From JAUIAI01 sp049680625 (GTDB taxonomy: Bacteria > Pseudomonadota > Gammaproteobacteria > Burkholderiales > Burkholderiaceae_E): a stretch of DNA of 64,000 nucleotides. A program made the position numbers and the translations under genes. The notes beneath the pieces are model-generated. The model ran no database searches and was not told the DNA's origin. It saw nothing but the letters and a program-made list of their open reading frames with translations. The stretch covers positions 23,566 to 87,565 of the forward strand of contig JBAUID010000028.1 of NCBI GenBank assembly GCA_049680625.1, given 5' to 3'. Of this stretch, positions 1 through 8,250 are shown in pieces (within the stretch, counting starts at the first letter, position 1; each line of letters opens with the position of its first letter).

Positions 1-50
1 GCCCGGCGCAGTCGAGAACATTCGACATTGCCCGCCCTTGCTGGTCATTT

Positions 51-90
51 GCTTTCGCGCCCATCTGCGCGAAAGCGAGCTTTTGGATTT
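51..90 (+). terminator. Hairpin resembling an intrinsic terminator
   Basis: A perfect 10-bp inverted repeat (GCTTTCGCGC / GCGCGAAAGC, loop CCATCT) occupies 51-76. A moderately T-rich stretch (GAGCTTTTGGATTTTT) follows it. It lies before the TRAP operon and could end transcription of a gene left of the window, perhaps the missing TRAP binding protein. None of the three forward frames of bases 1-170 gave a recognisable protein tail. Confidence 0.5.
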
Positions 91-169
91 TTATTGTGCA
101 ACGCCGCATGAGGCCTTTGGTTAACTTCCAGTAGACTGCCACCCTTCAGAAAGAGGCCGATGACAATTT

Positions 170-766
170 ATGGATACGCCAGACCGCGGTTTAACCGCCA
201 GTTCAGTAAAGCTGGCCAGGCTACTGCACGTAATTTCTGCCTGCTGGGTCTTGCTGCTGGCCATCATCATATTAATCGACGTATTGGGGCGTGTCTGGTT
301 CGACTCACCCCTGCTAGGCGCCACCGAGGTGATTAAAAACTCCGTCGTATCTATTACCTTTTTGCAATTGCCACTGGCCATTTACTCCGGTTCGATGCTC
401 CGAACGACTATCGTTTCAGATGCGGTTGGAGCGGGTGCGCGTCGTTTGCTGCGCACACTCACCAGCCTGTTGGGTGCTATTTTTTTTGCCGTCCTGGTCT
501 ACAGTGCCTGGGATCACATGATTGAAGCCTGGCAGATTGGCGAATACGAAGGTGAAGGCGCGCTGCGGGTACCTACCTATCCGGTGCGCACTCTCATGGT
601 GATCACATCCGTGTTCTGCACTATTGCCTACCTGATGATGATCCGCCTGGACTGGCGCGGCGAACTCGAGCTGGAATCGAGCTACCCGGGTGCACACAGT
701 TTTGATCCGAACGAAAGCCTGCCTGACCTGACGACATCAACAAAAACGAACAAAGGGGCCAACTGA
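170..766 (+). CDS. dctQ: TRAP transporter small permease (DctQ family)
   Basis: This 198-residue protein has four hydrophobic segments (about 17-37, 55-75, 95-115 and 140-160), the usual layout of the DctQ subunit of TRAP carboxylate transporters. DctQ pairs with DctM in the inner membrane to import organic acids delivered by a periplasmic binding protein. It overlaps the next gene by one base in a TGATG arrangement, so translation of the two permeases is probably coupled. The ATG at 170 has only a distant purine run (AAAGAGG) upstream. No binding-protein gene lies beside it in the window; it may lie to the left. The substrate cannot be told from sequence. Confidence 0.85.
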   Translation: MDTPDRGLTASSVKLARLLHVISACWVLLLAIIILIDVLGRVWFDSPLLGATEVIKNSVVSITFLQLPLAIYSGSMLRTTIVSDAVGAGARRLLRTLTSLLGAIFFAVLVYSAWDHMIEAWQIGEYEGEGALRVPTYPVRTLMVITSVFCTIAYLMMIRLDWRGELELESSYPGAHSFDPNESLPDLTTSTKTNKGAN

Positions 767-2079
767 TGGGGGCTGACATCGCTTTGTATATGCTGGGCCT
801 GCTGATTATCCTGGTCGTCCTTGGTGTCCACATTGGTATTGCACTCGGTGTGGTCAGCGGCCTTGGGGTTTACCTGATGATGGGCAGTGTCGACGTTGCG
901 ATGTCGATTGTCGGTTCCACTGCCTACGAGGCGATTCGCAGCCATTTGTTTGCCGTCATACCGCTATTTGTACTAATGGGCGACTTCGTCAGCAAATCTG
1001 GTGCAGCCACTGATTTATATCGAATCTGTGATCGCGCTCTTAACAAGCTGCCGGGCCGCCTGGCCGTTGCAACCGTTGCCGGCAACGCGGTCTTTGCCGC
1101 GGTAACCGGGGTCAGTATTGCATCGGCTGCAGCCTTCAGCCGTGTCGCCTATCCGGAAATGATCCGCGCGGGCTACCACCGTGAGTTTGCTCTGGGCGCG
1201 GTGGCCGGCAGCGCCTGTCTGGGTATGTTGATTCCGCCCAGTATCTTGTTAATTGTCTGGGCGATTCTCACCGAGATGTCTGTCGGTGCATTATTTATTG
1301 CCGGCGTGCTGCCAGGTATCTTGCTGGCTCTGCTGTTTGCCGGATGGTGCGCGTTCTCTGCATGGCGCAATCCGGAGATAGCACCCCGGGTAATAGTTAC
1401 CCACGAGCCGACCCAGGCAGAGGCGCGCAGTGAACTGATTGGCGGCCTCGGTATCCTTGGGCTGATTATCCTGGTGATTGGCGGGCTTTGGGGTGGTTTG
1501 TTCACGCCGACCGAAGCTGCCGGATTCGGCGCGATGGGTGCGTTGGTTCTTGGTTTGATAAAAGGGATGCGCTGGCGCGACGTGATGCAGGCCATCTATA
1601 ACGCGGGCAAAACCACTGCACCAATCATGTTCCTGCTGATCACCGCGTCGATGTACTCACGCCTGCTGGCACTGGGCGGGACGGTGAACTACATCAGCGA
1701 TTTTTTTGCCGGCCTTGGAGTTGCACCATTTACTATTCTGGTCATCATTATGTTGATCTGGTTGCTTTTAGGCATGTTGGTTGACTCGGTATCCATTATC
1801 TTGCTGACCGTACCTATTTTTGCGCCGATTGCGTTGTCACTTGGGGTTGACCCAATGGCGTTTGCGGTGTTTGGCATCCTGGTCATTGAAGCCGGGTTGC
1901 TAACTCCGCCTTTTGGCCTGCTGGTATATACGGTAAAAGCGTCAGTTCCTGATGACGACGTCAGTCTGGGAATGATTTTCCGCGGCTCTGTTCCATATTG
2001 GATTCTCATCCTTATTTGCGCCGTGACCGTGTTACTTGTCCCCTCTCTTGCCACCTGGCTACCCTCGGTCGCGCTTTAG
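766..2079 (+). CDS. dctM: TRAP transporter large permease (DctM family)
   Basis: At 437 residues this has the normal DctM length and about twelve hydrophobic segments. Family-typical stretches include the inverted-repeat core 'IPLFVLMGDFVSKSG' near residue 65, 'GSACLGMLIPPSILLIVW' near 145, and 'LLTPPFGLLVY' near residue 380. It forms the cation-coupled channel of the TRAP importer together with the preceding small permease. The start overlaps the dctQ stop (TGATG) and an AAAGGGG ribosome site precedes it. The 3' end overlaps the convergent LysR gene by 68 bp. Confidence 0.92.
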   Translation: MGADIALYMLGLLIILVVLGVHIGIALGVVSGLGVYLMMGSVDVAMSIVGSTAYEAIRSHLFAVIPLFVLMGDFVSKSGAATDLYRICDRALNKLPGRLAVATVAGNAVFAAVTGVSIASAAAFSRVAYPEMIRAGYHREFALGAVAGSACLGMLIPPSILLIVWAILTEMSVGALFIAGVLPGILLALLFAGWCAFSAWRNPEIAPRVIVTHEPTQAEARSELIGGLGILGLIILVIGGLWGGLFTPTEAAGFGAMGALVLGLIKGMRWRDVMQAIYNAGKTTAPIMFLLITASMYSRLLALGGTVNYISDFFAGLGVAPFTILVIIMLIWLLLGMLVDSVSIILLTVPIFAPIALSLGVDPMAFAVFGILVIEAGLLTPPFGLLVYTVKASVPDDDVSLGMIFRGSVPYWILILICAVTVLLVPSLATWLPSVAL

Positions 2080-3016
2080 TTGACCCAGGCATGACGGCAT
2101 CCCAGGTCACACTGATCGCATTGATTTGCGCCCTCAGCTCTTCCAGAAATAAGGCCGCCGGACGGCTCAGATGTCGCCGCGCCGGTTCAATGACCACAAA
2201 CTGCGCATCCATCCGCGGTTCAATGATGGGGTTCACTACCCGTTCTTTGCCAAGACGGTCAGGTACCAGAATAAGGCCTGGCAAAATGGTGACCCAATCA
2301 CTAAGCGCTACGAACTCCAAGGTGCCAAGCATCGCATCCATTTCCATCATTGCGGCAATACGTACCCCATTGGTGTCAATATAGCGCTGCAGGTTCTCCC
2401 GGCGCACGTTGGCAGGCCCGGGCACAATCAGTTTTAGTGGCGGCAGTTCGCGCAACACAACCGGTGTTAACGGCTTCAGACCCAGCTTCAGACCCACCCG
2501 TTTTGACGACACCAACATCTCGGTGTCGCGTGACAACAGCGTGGTTCGGATTCCCGGTTCAGGCTGGCCGGCAGGTACAAGCGCAAAGTCCAGCTCGTCA
2601 GTCCTGACCAGTGCAGTCAGGGCGCCGCTATAAGCCTCGGTAATCTGCACCGACACCTGAGGATAAGCGGTTGCAAAACGCTCCAGGGCCGGTGCCAATG
2701 CCGCGCGGGTAAACGCGGGCATCAGGCCCGCGCGCAAGACCCCGGCAACTTCTGCGTCAAGCGCCCTGACCTGAGCCTCACCGGCGTCCAGGGCTTCAAG
2801 GGCTTTGAGGCAATGTTCATAGTAGCGACGTCCCGCGACGGTTAACGCAACACCATCCCGACTACGCTCAAGCAGGGCAGCACCAACTGCCTGCTCAAGG
2901 GCCCGCACATGTTGAGACATGCCTGACTGGGTAGCAACTTCACGGGCGGCGCCACGGGAAAACGAGCCTTCTTCGACCACGGCGACAAATGCGCGAATTT
3001 GCTTGAGATTGATCAT
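2012..3016 (-). CDS. LysR-family transcriptional regulator
   Basis: This 334-residue protein begins with a classic LysR winged helix-turn-helix ('MINLKQIRAFVAVVEEGSF', then the ATQSGMSQHVRALEQ recognition region, residues 1-60). An effector-binding domain follows (about 90-300). It is divergent from the monooxygenase operon at 3109, with a 92-bp AT-rich spacer between them, so it most likely controls that operon and itself. The usual LysR end falls near 'FLEELRAQIN'. About 30 further basic residues are read through into the antisense of the dctM 3' end, so the natural stop may have been lost. The inducer is unknown. Confidence 0.9.
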   Translation of the reverse strand: MINLKQIRAFVAVVEEGSFSRGAAREVATQSGMSQHVRALEQAVGAALLERSRDGVALTVAGRRYYEHCLKALEALDAGEAQVRALDAEVAGVLRAGLMPAFTRAALAPALERFATAYPQVSVQITEAYSGALTALVRTDELDFALVPAGQPEPGIRTTLLSRDTEMLVSSKRVGLKLGLKPLTPVVLRELPPLKLIVPGPANVRRENLQRYIDTNGVRIAAMMEMDAMLGTLEFVALSDWVTILPGLILVPDRLGKERVVNPIIEPRMDAQFVVIEPARRHLSRPAALFLEELRAQINAISVTWDAVMPGSTKARPRVARWQERGQVTRSRRK

Positions 3017-3108
3017 ATTAAAAATATTAATACAATATAGAAAATAATATAATTTTTGTTTCTACAAGAACCTCCCTACACTGGCCACTAACACTGCACG
3101 GAGTCACT
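3017..3108. promoter_or_regulatory. Divergent LysR / monooxygenase promoter region
   Basis: This 92-bp spacer is strikingly A+T-rich compared with the surrounding DNA, especially 3016-3060, which has interrupted TATTAA/TTAATA inverted repeats. That placement and composition fit a LysR operator with overlapping divergent promoters. No convincing -35/-10 pair was picked. A good ribosome site (CGGAG, 5 nt before ATG) serves the monooxygenase gene at 3109. Confidence 0.45.
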
Positions 3109-4227
3109 ATGGACCTGGGTTTCTTTACGATGCCAATTCATCCAGTCGGCAAAGACTGGCGCACCTCGCTTCGCGAAGACAGGCAAGCCTTTCTGCTGGC
3201 CGATGAACTGGGTTTCACCGAAGCCTACGTCGGAGAACACACAACAGACACAGCGGAAAACATTACCTCGTGCACGATGTTTATCGCCTCGCTGGCAGAC
3301 GCGACCAAAAACATCAAGCTGGGCACCGGCACGGTCAATCTGCCAAACTCACACCCGGCCGCCGTGGCGGGACAAATTGCCATGCTCGACCACATGCTTG
3401 ATGGCCGCTTCCTGTTTGGCATCAGTCCGGGCGGGTTGGCCAGCGATGCAGAAGCTTTTGAAAACCTGGATGCGGATCGCAACGCGATGTTTCTCGAAGC
3501 AATCAACATGATTCTGAAAATCTGGGAGAGTGAGTCGCCTTACGACCTAAAAGGTGAGTATTGGAATATCACTACCGGTAAGACCAGTCTGACTGATATT
3601 GGCCAAGGCACCATGCCCCGGCCGCTGCAGCGGCCCCATCCGCCAATCATTGTTACCGCAGTCGCACCATTCTCGAAAGGGGTTACCGAAGCAGCAGCCC
3701 GCGGATGGGACCCGATCTCAGCCAATTTCCTGCTACCCAAGTGGGCTGCCAGTCACTGGCCAAAATATGTAGAGGGTTGTGAACGCGCCGGACGCCCCGT
3801 CCTGAGCAGCAACTGGCGGGTGGCCAAGAGCATATTTGTCTGTGACGATTTGAAAAAGGCAGAGGCTTACGCAAAAGGACCGGATAGCCCGTACCGTTTT
3901 TATTACAGCCAGTTGTTGACAAAAATGCGACGCCATAATCGGGTTAACCTGTTTAAACACGATCAAGACATGCCCGACGACGCAGTGACACTGGACAATG
4001 TCTGCGATGAATTAATCATCTGGGGAACCCCGGATAAAGTGGCAGACGATTTACTGGCTTTTCGCGAAACAACCGGCGACTTTGGTACTCTCTTGTATGC
4101 GGGCAAAGACTGGAAAGACCCTGAACTGGGTCGACAGTCGATGATCCTGGCTGCGGAAAAAGTGCTGCCACTGGTGAATACCGCGATTCAGTCCGAAACC
4201 CCTCTCGCAGCAAAGGCAGCCGTATGA
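3109..4227 (+). CDS. LLM-class flavin-dependent monooxygenase
   Basis: This 372-residue protein has the luciferase-like monooxygenase (bacterial luciferase / limonene monooxygenase) fold. Signs are the N-terminal 'MDLGFFTMPIHPVGKDW', 'TEAYVGEHTTD' near 40, 'LGTGTVNLPNSHPAAVAGQ' near 70, and 'GRFLFGISPGG' near 105. Such enzymes insert oxygen using reduced flavin supplied by a separate reductase. A reductase is encoded two genes downstream, so this is likely the oxygenase of a two-component system. The stop overlaps the next gene's start (ATGA). The substrate is unknown; the hydrolase partner suggests an ester or lactone intermediate. Confidence 0.88.
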   Translation: MDLGFFTMPIHPVGKDWRTSLREDRQAFLLADELGFTEAYVGEHTTDTAENITSCTMFIASLADATKNIKLGTGTVNLPNSHPAAVAGQIAMLDHMLDGRFLFGISPGGLASDAEAFENLDADRNAMFLEAINMILKIWESESPYDLKGEYWNITTGKTSLTDIGQGTMPRPLQRPHPPIIVTAVAPFSKGVTEAAARGWDPISANFLLPKWAASHWPKYVEGCERAGRPVLSSNWRVAKSIFVCDDLKKAEAYAKGPDSPYRFYYSQLLTKMRRHNRVNLFKHDQDMPDDAVTLDNVCDELIIWGTPDKVADDLLAFRETTGDFGTLLYAGKDWKDPELGRQSMILAAEKVLPLVNTAIQSETPLAAKAAV

Positions 4228-5018
4228 GCACACAAACCGTTAACGCCAATGGCATTAATTTAAACGTCAAAATCGATGGTGCTGCAGACGCACCGTGGAT
4301 CGTATTGTCCAACAGCCTGGGGTCAAACCTGGCAATGTGGGACGACCAGATTCCCTTCCTCACCAAAAAGTATCGCGTATTGCGGTACGACACGCGTGGC
4401 CACGGCGCCAGTAGCACGCCACCCGGCGCGTACAGCTTCGCCGATCTGACCGGTGACGTCATTGCGCTGATGGATCACTTCAAAATCGACAAAGCACCTT
4501 ACATGGGGCTGTCAATGGGGGGCATGACCGGGATGGGGCTGGCCATTGCTTACCCGCAGCGCTTTACCGGCATTATTTGTTGTGACGCCCGCGGCGACGC
4601 ACCGGATGGTTTCAAACAAAGCTGGGATGATCGGGCGGCGGTGATTCGCGATCAGGGAATGGCAGCCCTGGTTGACCCAACCATGGAACGCTGGCTAACC
4701 GCGCAGTGCCGCGCAGAACGCCCCGACGATGCTAAAAGACTCGCTGCTATGGTCGCCAGCACCGACCCGAACGGCTACATTGGTTGTGCAATGGCCCTCA
4801 AGACCCTGGACTTTCTGAAAGACATGGGTGGGGTAACGGTGCCAATGTTATACGTCGGCGGGGAAACGGACAGTGGCGCAATGCCTGACGTAATGCAGGC
4901 CATGGCAGATGCCACCCCGGGCTCTCGTTACGCCATGGTGGCTAATGCCGCTCACATTGCCAATGTCGATAATCCGGCCGGATTTAATGCCGCTATCGCG
5001 CAATTCCTCGCTATCTGA
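4224..5018 (+). CDS. Alpha/beta hydrolase, 3-oxoadipate enol-lactonase-like
   Basis: The 264-residue protein has an alpha/beta hydrolase fold with nucleophile elbow G-L-S-M-G (Ser97), an acidic residue in 'GGETDSGAMPD' near 213, and a catalytic His in 'HIANVDNPAGF' near 244. Overall it resembles PcaD-type enol-lactonases. It starts inside the stop of the monooxygenase (ATGA) and is followed after 7 bp by the flavin reductase. It probably hydrolyses the ester or lactone made by the monooxygenase. True PcaD activity is doubtful because no other protocatechuate genes are nearby. Confidence 0.85.
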   Translation: MSTQTVNANGINLNVKIDGAADAPWIVLSNSLGSNLAMWDDQIPFLTKKYRVLRYDTRGHGASSTPPGAYSFADLTGDVIALMDHFKIDKAPYMGLSMGGMTGMGLAIAYPQRFTGIICCDARGDAPDGFKQSWDDRAAVIRDQGMAALVDPTMERWLTAQCRAERPDDAKRLAAMVASTDPNGYIGCAMALKTLDFLKDMGGVTVPMLYVGGETDSGAMPDVMQAMADATPGSRYAMVANAAHIANVDNPAGFNAAIAQFLAI

Positions 5019-5025
5019 ACCAGTG

Positions 5026-5532
5026 ATGAAACCCACTGAAGGCCCGATCAGCAGCATGGCCAGCATAACCCCGCAACAACTGCGCGATGCACTCAGCTGT
5101 TTTGCCACCGGGGTGGCTATCGTGACAACAGTGGGGCCGGACGGTGAACCCGTGGGTCTGACGGTCGATTCGTTTAACTCGGTTTCTATGGATCCTCCGT
5201 TGATTCTCTGGAGTCTTGGGCTTGGGGCGCCAAGCCTTCCGGCATTTCGACAACATGCGGCGTTTGTCGTCAACATCCTGTCGTATAACCAACTTGACTT
5301 GTGCAGGCAGTTTGCCACCCCGGCTACCGATAAATTCGCCGGCGTGAGCTGGCAGCCGGGCCTGCACGGTGCGCCAGTCCTTGATCAGAACGTTGCCACG
5401 TTGTCGTGCCTCAACTACCGACAATACGAAGGCGGAGACCACGAAATTTTTCTGGGTGAAGTCATGAGTGCTGCGGTGTCGGACCTTGCGCCGCTTATCT
5501 ATAGTCGTGGTCAGTTTCAGTCAGTCCCGTGA
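5026..5532 (+). CDS. Flavin reductase (HpaC/RutF-like)
   Basis: This 168-residue protein resembles FMN/FAD reductases: 'LRDALSCFATGVAIVTTVG' near 15, 'GLTVDSFNSVSMDPPLILWSL' split across 43-62, and 'GEVMSAAV' near the C-terminus. It uses NAD(P)H to supply reduced flavin to the upstream LLM oxygenase. The ATG at 5026 was chosen because it follows the hydrolase stop by 7 bp; 5056 is an alternative. A longer in-frame start at 4909 would read through hydrolase coding sequence and is unlikely. The stop overlaps the GTG of the next gene (GTGA). Confidence 0.85.
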   Translation: MKPTEGPISSMASITPQQLRDALSCFATGVAIVTTVGPDGEPVGLTVDSFNSVSMDPPLILWSLGLGAPSLPAFRQHAAFVVNILSYNQLDLCRQFATPATDKFAGVSWQPGLHGAPVLDQNVATLSCLNYRQYEGGDHEIFLGEVMSAAVSDLAPLIYSRGQFQSVP

Positions 5533-7091
5533 TCTCAACGATGCAACTGCACTCACGCACGTTTATCCGCACGTTAATCACATCCTGGCTTTGCGCCGCA
5601 ATCATTTGCGGCGTTTTCAATTCCGTTGATGCCCACGCCGCGACGCCTGACCCTATGGAAGCGGTAACCGACTATATCAATCAACATCGCGGCATAGCCG
5701 GACAAAGTGACTTCAGCGGCTTGTACGTTCTGGACAGCGGTGACGAGGCGCTTAGGGCACGGGCCTGGCTGGTTGATCACGCGCGCAACAGCATCGAGGT
5801 GCAATACTTTATCTGGAGCACGGATAATATTGGCATTCTTGCCGGTGAGGCTTTGTTGCGCGCAGCCAAACGCGGCATCAAAGTCCGGGTAATTGTTGAC
5901 GATTTGCTGATCGACGCAGCTGCTCAGACAATGCTGGCATTAGACAAACATCCCAATGTTGATATTCGGATTTATAACCCGAAACACTCGGTCAACGTGC
6001 CCTGGTACAAACGAATTTTGTACTTATTCGCCGACTTCAAAGGCTCGAACCAGCGCATGCACGACAAAACTTTTGTTGTTGACGGTAAAGTGGCTATAAC
6101 AGGCGGGCGTAACATGGCCGATGAGTATTTCGACTACAGTCACGACTATAACTTCCGAGACCGCGATATTCTTGTACTGGGTAAAGCTGCCGGCGACATC
6201 AGAAACAGCTTTCAGCGATTCTGGGCCCACCCGCTGACCGAGCCAGTCAGTGCCTTATACGATGGCGCAGGTTTTTTGGAGCGTCATGTCACGGTAACCG
6301 ATGCAGCCGTTCAAGCCCATTATGACAAACTGCACGCATACGCGGCAGACAGTGCAAACTTTGAACCAGCGGTTCGTCAGGCGATTGCCGGCACATCGGG
6401 CGAATTTTCCCGGCTAAAAACACAGATCATCTGGTGTAATGCCCGTTTCATCAGTGACGATCCGGGCAAGAACAACCAGTCCGGCCTCGACCTGGGCGGT
6501 GGAGGCAAAAGCACTCAGGCACTGGCAACCCTGCTTGCCACGACGCACAAAGAGGTAATTATTCAGTCGCCCTACCTGGTGTTATCGGATGCCGCTATAG
6601 AAATGTTCAGGCAAACCATTGCGCGCGGTGTATCGATTCGCATTAATACCAACTCAATGGCTGCAACCGACAACCTGCAGGCATTCAGTGGCTATCGGAA
6701 TCAGCGCCAGCAACTGCTGGCAATGGGCCTCGAAATATTTGAGTTCCGGCCAGACGCTGCGGTACAGAAAAAGTTGATGCAACGGGCGGCGGGTTCTTTA
6801 GTCAGCGCCCCGGTTTTTTCGCTGCATGCTAAAACGATGGTCGTCGATGAGCAAACTGTTTACGTTGGCACCTACAATCTGGACCCAAGATCAGAAAATA
6901 TTAATACTGAAGTCGGTATTGTTGCGACCGACAAAAGGCTTGCTGCGGCAGTGCGGCAAAGCATTCTGACTGATATGTCGGCTGATAACAGTTGGAATGC
7001 GCGCACCGACAAACCGGACGCGCAGGTCCCGTGGTTAAAGCGCGCCCAGGTTCGCTTTTGGCAAATGCTGCCGCTGCGGGCAATTTTGTAG
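5529..7091 (+). CDS. Periplasmic phospholipase D family protein (ClsC/YmdC-like)
   Basis: The 520-residue protein begins with a signal peptide (cleavage probably after ..VDAHA near residue 37). It carries two HKD motifs: H178-x-K180 in 'HDKTFVVDGKVAITGGRN' and H433-x-K435 in 'HAKTMVVDEQTVYVGTYN'. This is the arrangement of PLD-type cardiolipin synthases such as ClsC. It may transfer phosphatidyl groups between phospholipids on the periplasmic face. The start is GTG at 5529 overlapping the reductase stop, or ATG at 5541. The overlap puts it in the monooxygenase operon although no metabolic link is obvious. Confidence 0.88.
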   Translation: MISTMQLHSRTFIRTLITSWLCAAIICGVFNSVDAHAATPDPMEAVTDYINQHRGIAGQSDFSGLYVLDSGDEALRARAWLVDHARNSIEVQYFIWSTDNIGILAGEALLRAAKRGIKVRVIVDDLLIDAAAQTMLALDKHPNVDIRIYNPKHSVNVPWYKRILYLFADFKGSNQRMHDKTFVVDGKVAITGGRNMADEYFDYSHDYNFRDRDILVLGKAAGDIRNSFQRFWAHPLTEPVSALYDGAGFLERHVTVTDAAVQAHYDKLHAYAADSANFEPAVRQAIAGTSGEFSRLKTQIIWCNARFISDDPGKNNQSGLDLGGGGKSTQALATLLATTHKEVIIQSPYLVLSDAAIEMFRQTIARGVSIRINTNSMAATDNLQAFSGYRNQRQQLLAMGLEIFEFRPDAAVQKKLMQRAAGSLVSAPVFSLHAKTMVVDEQTVYVGTYNLDPRSENINTEVGIVATDKRLAAAVRQSILTDMSADNSWNARTDKPDAQVPWLKRAQVRFWQMLPLRAIL

Positions 7092-7140
7092 CGCTTATAG
7101 TGCTGAGGCCGCTGCGGCCAGTAGATTTTGACGCGGGAAT

Positions 7141-7788
7141 TTACTCCTTAACCCGCAATTCATCGTACGACGTCATGACCGTTTTTCGAAACGCGTCCCG
7201 CTCGGTCAGCGCGTTGTACCAACGCTGCAAATTCGGCAAATCAGGCCGCTCGATGTCGATGTCGTAATAGCGGTACATCCAGGCTCCGGTGGGAATATCC
7301 GCCATGGAAAAGTGCTCTCCGGCGAGCCACGTCGTATCACCCAGGCGCTTGTCCAGAATGCCTGCGCCGGCAATCATTGCCTTGTACTGGACGTTAAACT
7401 GGGTTGCATCCTGTTTTGCTTTTGGGGTGCGTACCTTGTGCCAGAACACGGCTGACATACTCTGTGTAAACGAGGTTGCTGCCCAGTCCATCCACTGATC
7501 AGCCAACGCATGACCCTGGTTCCCGCCGGCGGGAACCAGCACACCACCGTGTTGCTGCGTAAGGTAGCGAACAATGGCATTTGACTCGTACAAAATAAAG
7601 TCACCTTCGACCAGGGTTGGCACCCGGCCATTCGGATTCATCCGGCGATATTCGTCAGTATCAACCACCCCGTAATGCGCCCCGGCGTCGCGGCGCTCAA
7701 ATGTTATGTCGAGCTCGGCAAGTGCCCACAAAACTTTTTGGACGTTCGAAGAACTCGCCCTTCCCCAGATAAGCATTTGATCTGCCAT
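7141..7788 (-). CDS. Glutathione S-transferase family protein
   Basis: At 215 residues this is a normal cytosolic GST. The N-terminal thioredoxin-like half has a Ser-type active site ('GRASSSNVQKVLWAL', about 9-23), the 'NGRVPTLVEGD' cis-Pro segment near 53, and 'LYESNAIVRYL' near 66. A helical C-terminal half follows, with 'FSMADIPTGAW' near 163. It conjugates or reduces electrophiles using glutathione. The start overlaps the stop of the preceding OsmC-like gene (TGATG), so the two form an operon with a likely shared role in thiol or oxidant defence. Confidence 0.88.
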   Translation of the reverse strand: MADQMLIWGRASSSNVQKVLWALAELDITFERRDAGAHYGVVDTDEYRRMNPNGRVPTLVEGDFILYESNAIVRYLTQQHGGVLVPAGGNQGHALADQWMDWAATSFTQSMSAVFWHKVRTPKAKQDATQFNVQYKAMIAGAGILDKRLGDTTWLAGEHFSMADIPTGAWMYRYYDIDIERPDLPNLQRWYNALTERDAFRKTVMTSYDELRVKE

Positions 7789-8048
7789 CAGACTGACCTC
7801 ACTGTCCAGTTTTCATCGATAGTAGTGCCGGCATTACGAATGACTTTGGCAATTGGACAGAACTTTTGAAGATCCCGCTGAATCGCGGTGATCTGATCAG
7901 CACTGGCGTCAGTCTGGATATCAATATTCAAAACCACACTCGGAAACGGCACTTCTATTTCTTCCTCGAGAGAGACACCGCGCCGATCAAACTTCGCGGC
8001 GCCGGTCATTTTCATGTCGACGACGCTTTTCATTTTTATATTTACCAC
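7788..8048 (-). CDS. Short OsmC-like protein (C-terminal half only)
   Basis: This 86-residue protein matches only the C-terminal half of OsmC/Ohr-type proteins: the strand pair near 'VDMKMTGAAKFDRRG', 'VVLNIDIQTDASADQI', and a helix carrying 'LQKFCPIAKVIRN' near residue 64. OsmC enzymes use two cysteines; only the CP-motif cysteine is present and the N-terminal half is missing. It still appears to be a live gene: the GTG start at 8048 has an AGGAG ribosome site 8 nt upstream, and the stop overlaps the GST start. In-frame sequence upstream holds no Met and stops near 8124. The function of a half-OsmC is unknown. Confidence 0.6.
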   Translation of the reverse strand: MVNIKMKSVVDMKMTGAAKFDRRGVSLEEEIEVPFPSVVLNIDIQTDASADQITAIQRDLQKFCPIAKVIRNAGTTIDENWTVRSV

Positions 8049-8201
8049 TGGGTTGTCTCCTGGATTTATCTTGTCCCAAAATTTGCGGGCCGGATGTGAC
8101 TGGTGGTCAGAACCAAAGTATAGTTAACTTAGGCCTGCAGGGGTTTGCAAATTCAGTGCTGCGCTTAAAACGCTAGCCGGAAAATGGCAGATAACCCTGT
8201 A

Positions 8202-8220
8202 GATTTGTACGATACAAATC
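8202..8220. promoter_or_regulatory. 19-bp perfect palindrome, likely operator
   Basis: GATTTGTA-CGA-TACAAATC is a perfect inverted repeat with 8-bp arms and a 3-bp centre. It lies 30 bp before the start of the molybdenum hydroxylase operon, in the 202-bp divergent spacer with the OsmC/GST operon. The TTGTA..TACAA core is like operators bound by FadR-subfamily GntR regulators. No such regulator is encoded in the window. It could repress either or both flanking operons. Confidence 0.6.
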
Positions 8221-8250
8221 CGTCTGACGAAAACAACCGGAGCATAACGA

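Noticed and set aside
5026..5532. Longer flavin reductase start at 4909
   Set aside because: It would read 117 bp of hydrolase coding sequence in another frame; the ATG at 5026 fits the operon spacing.
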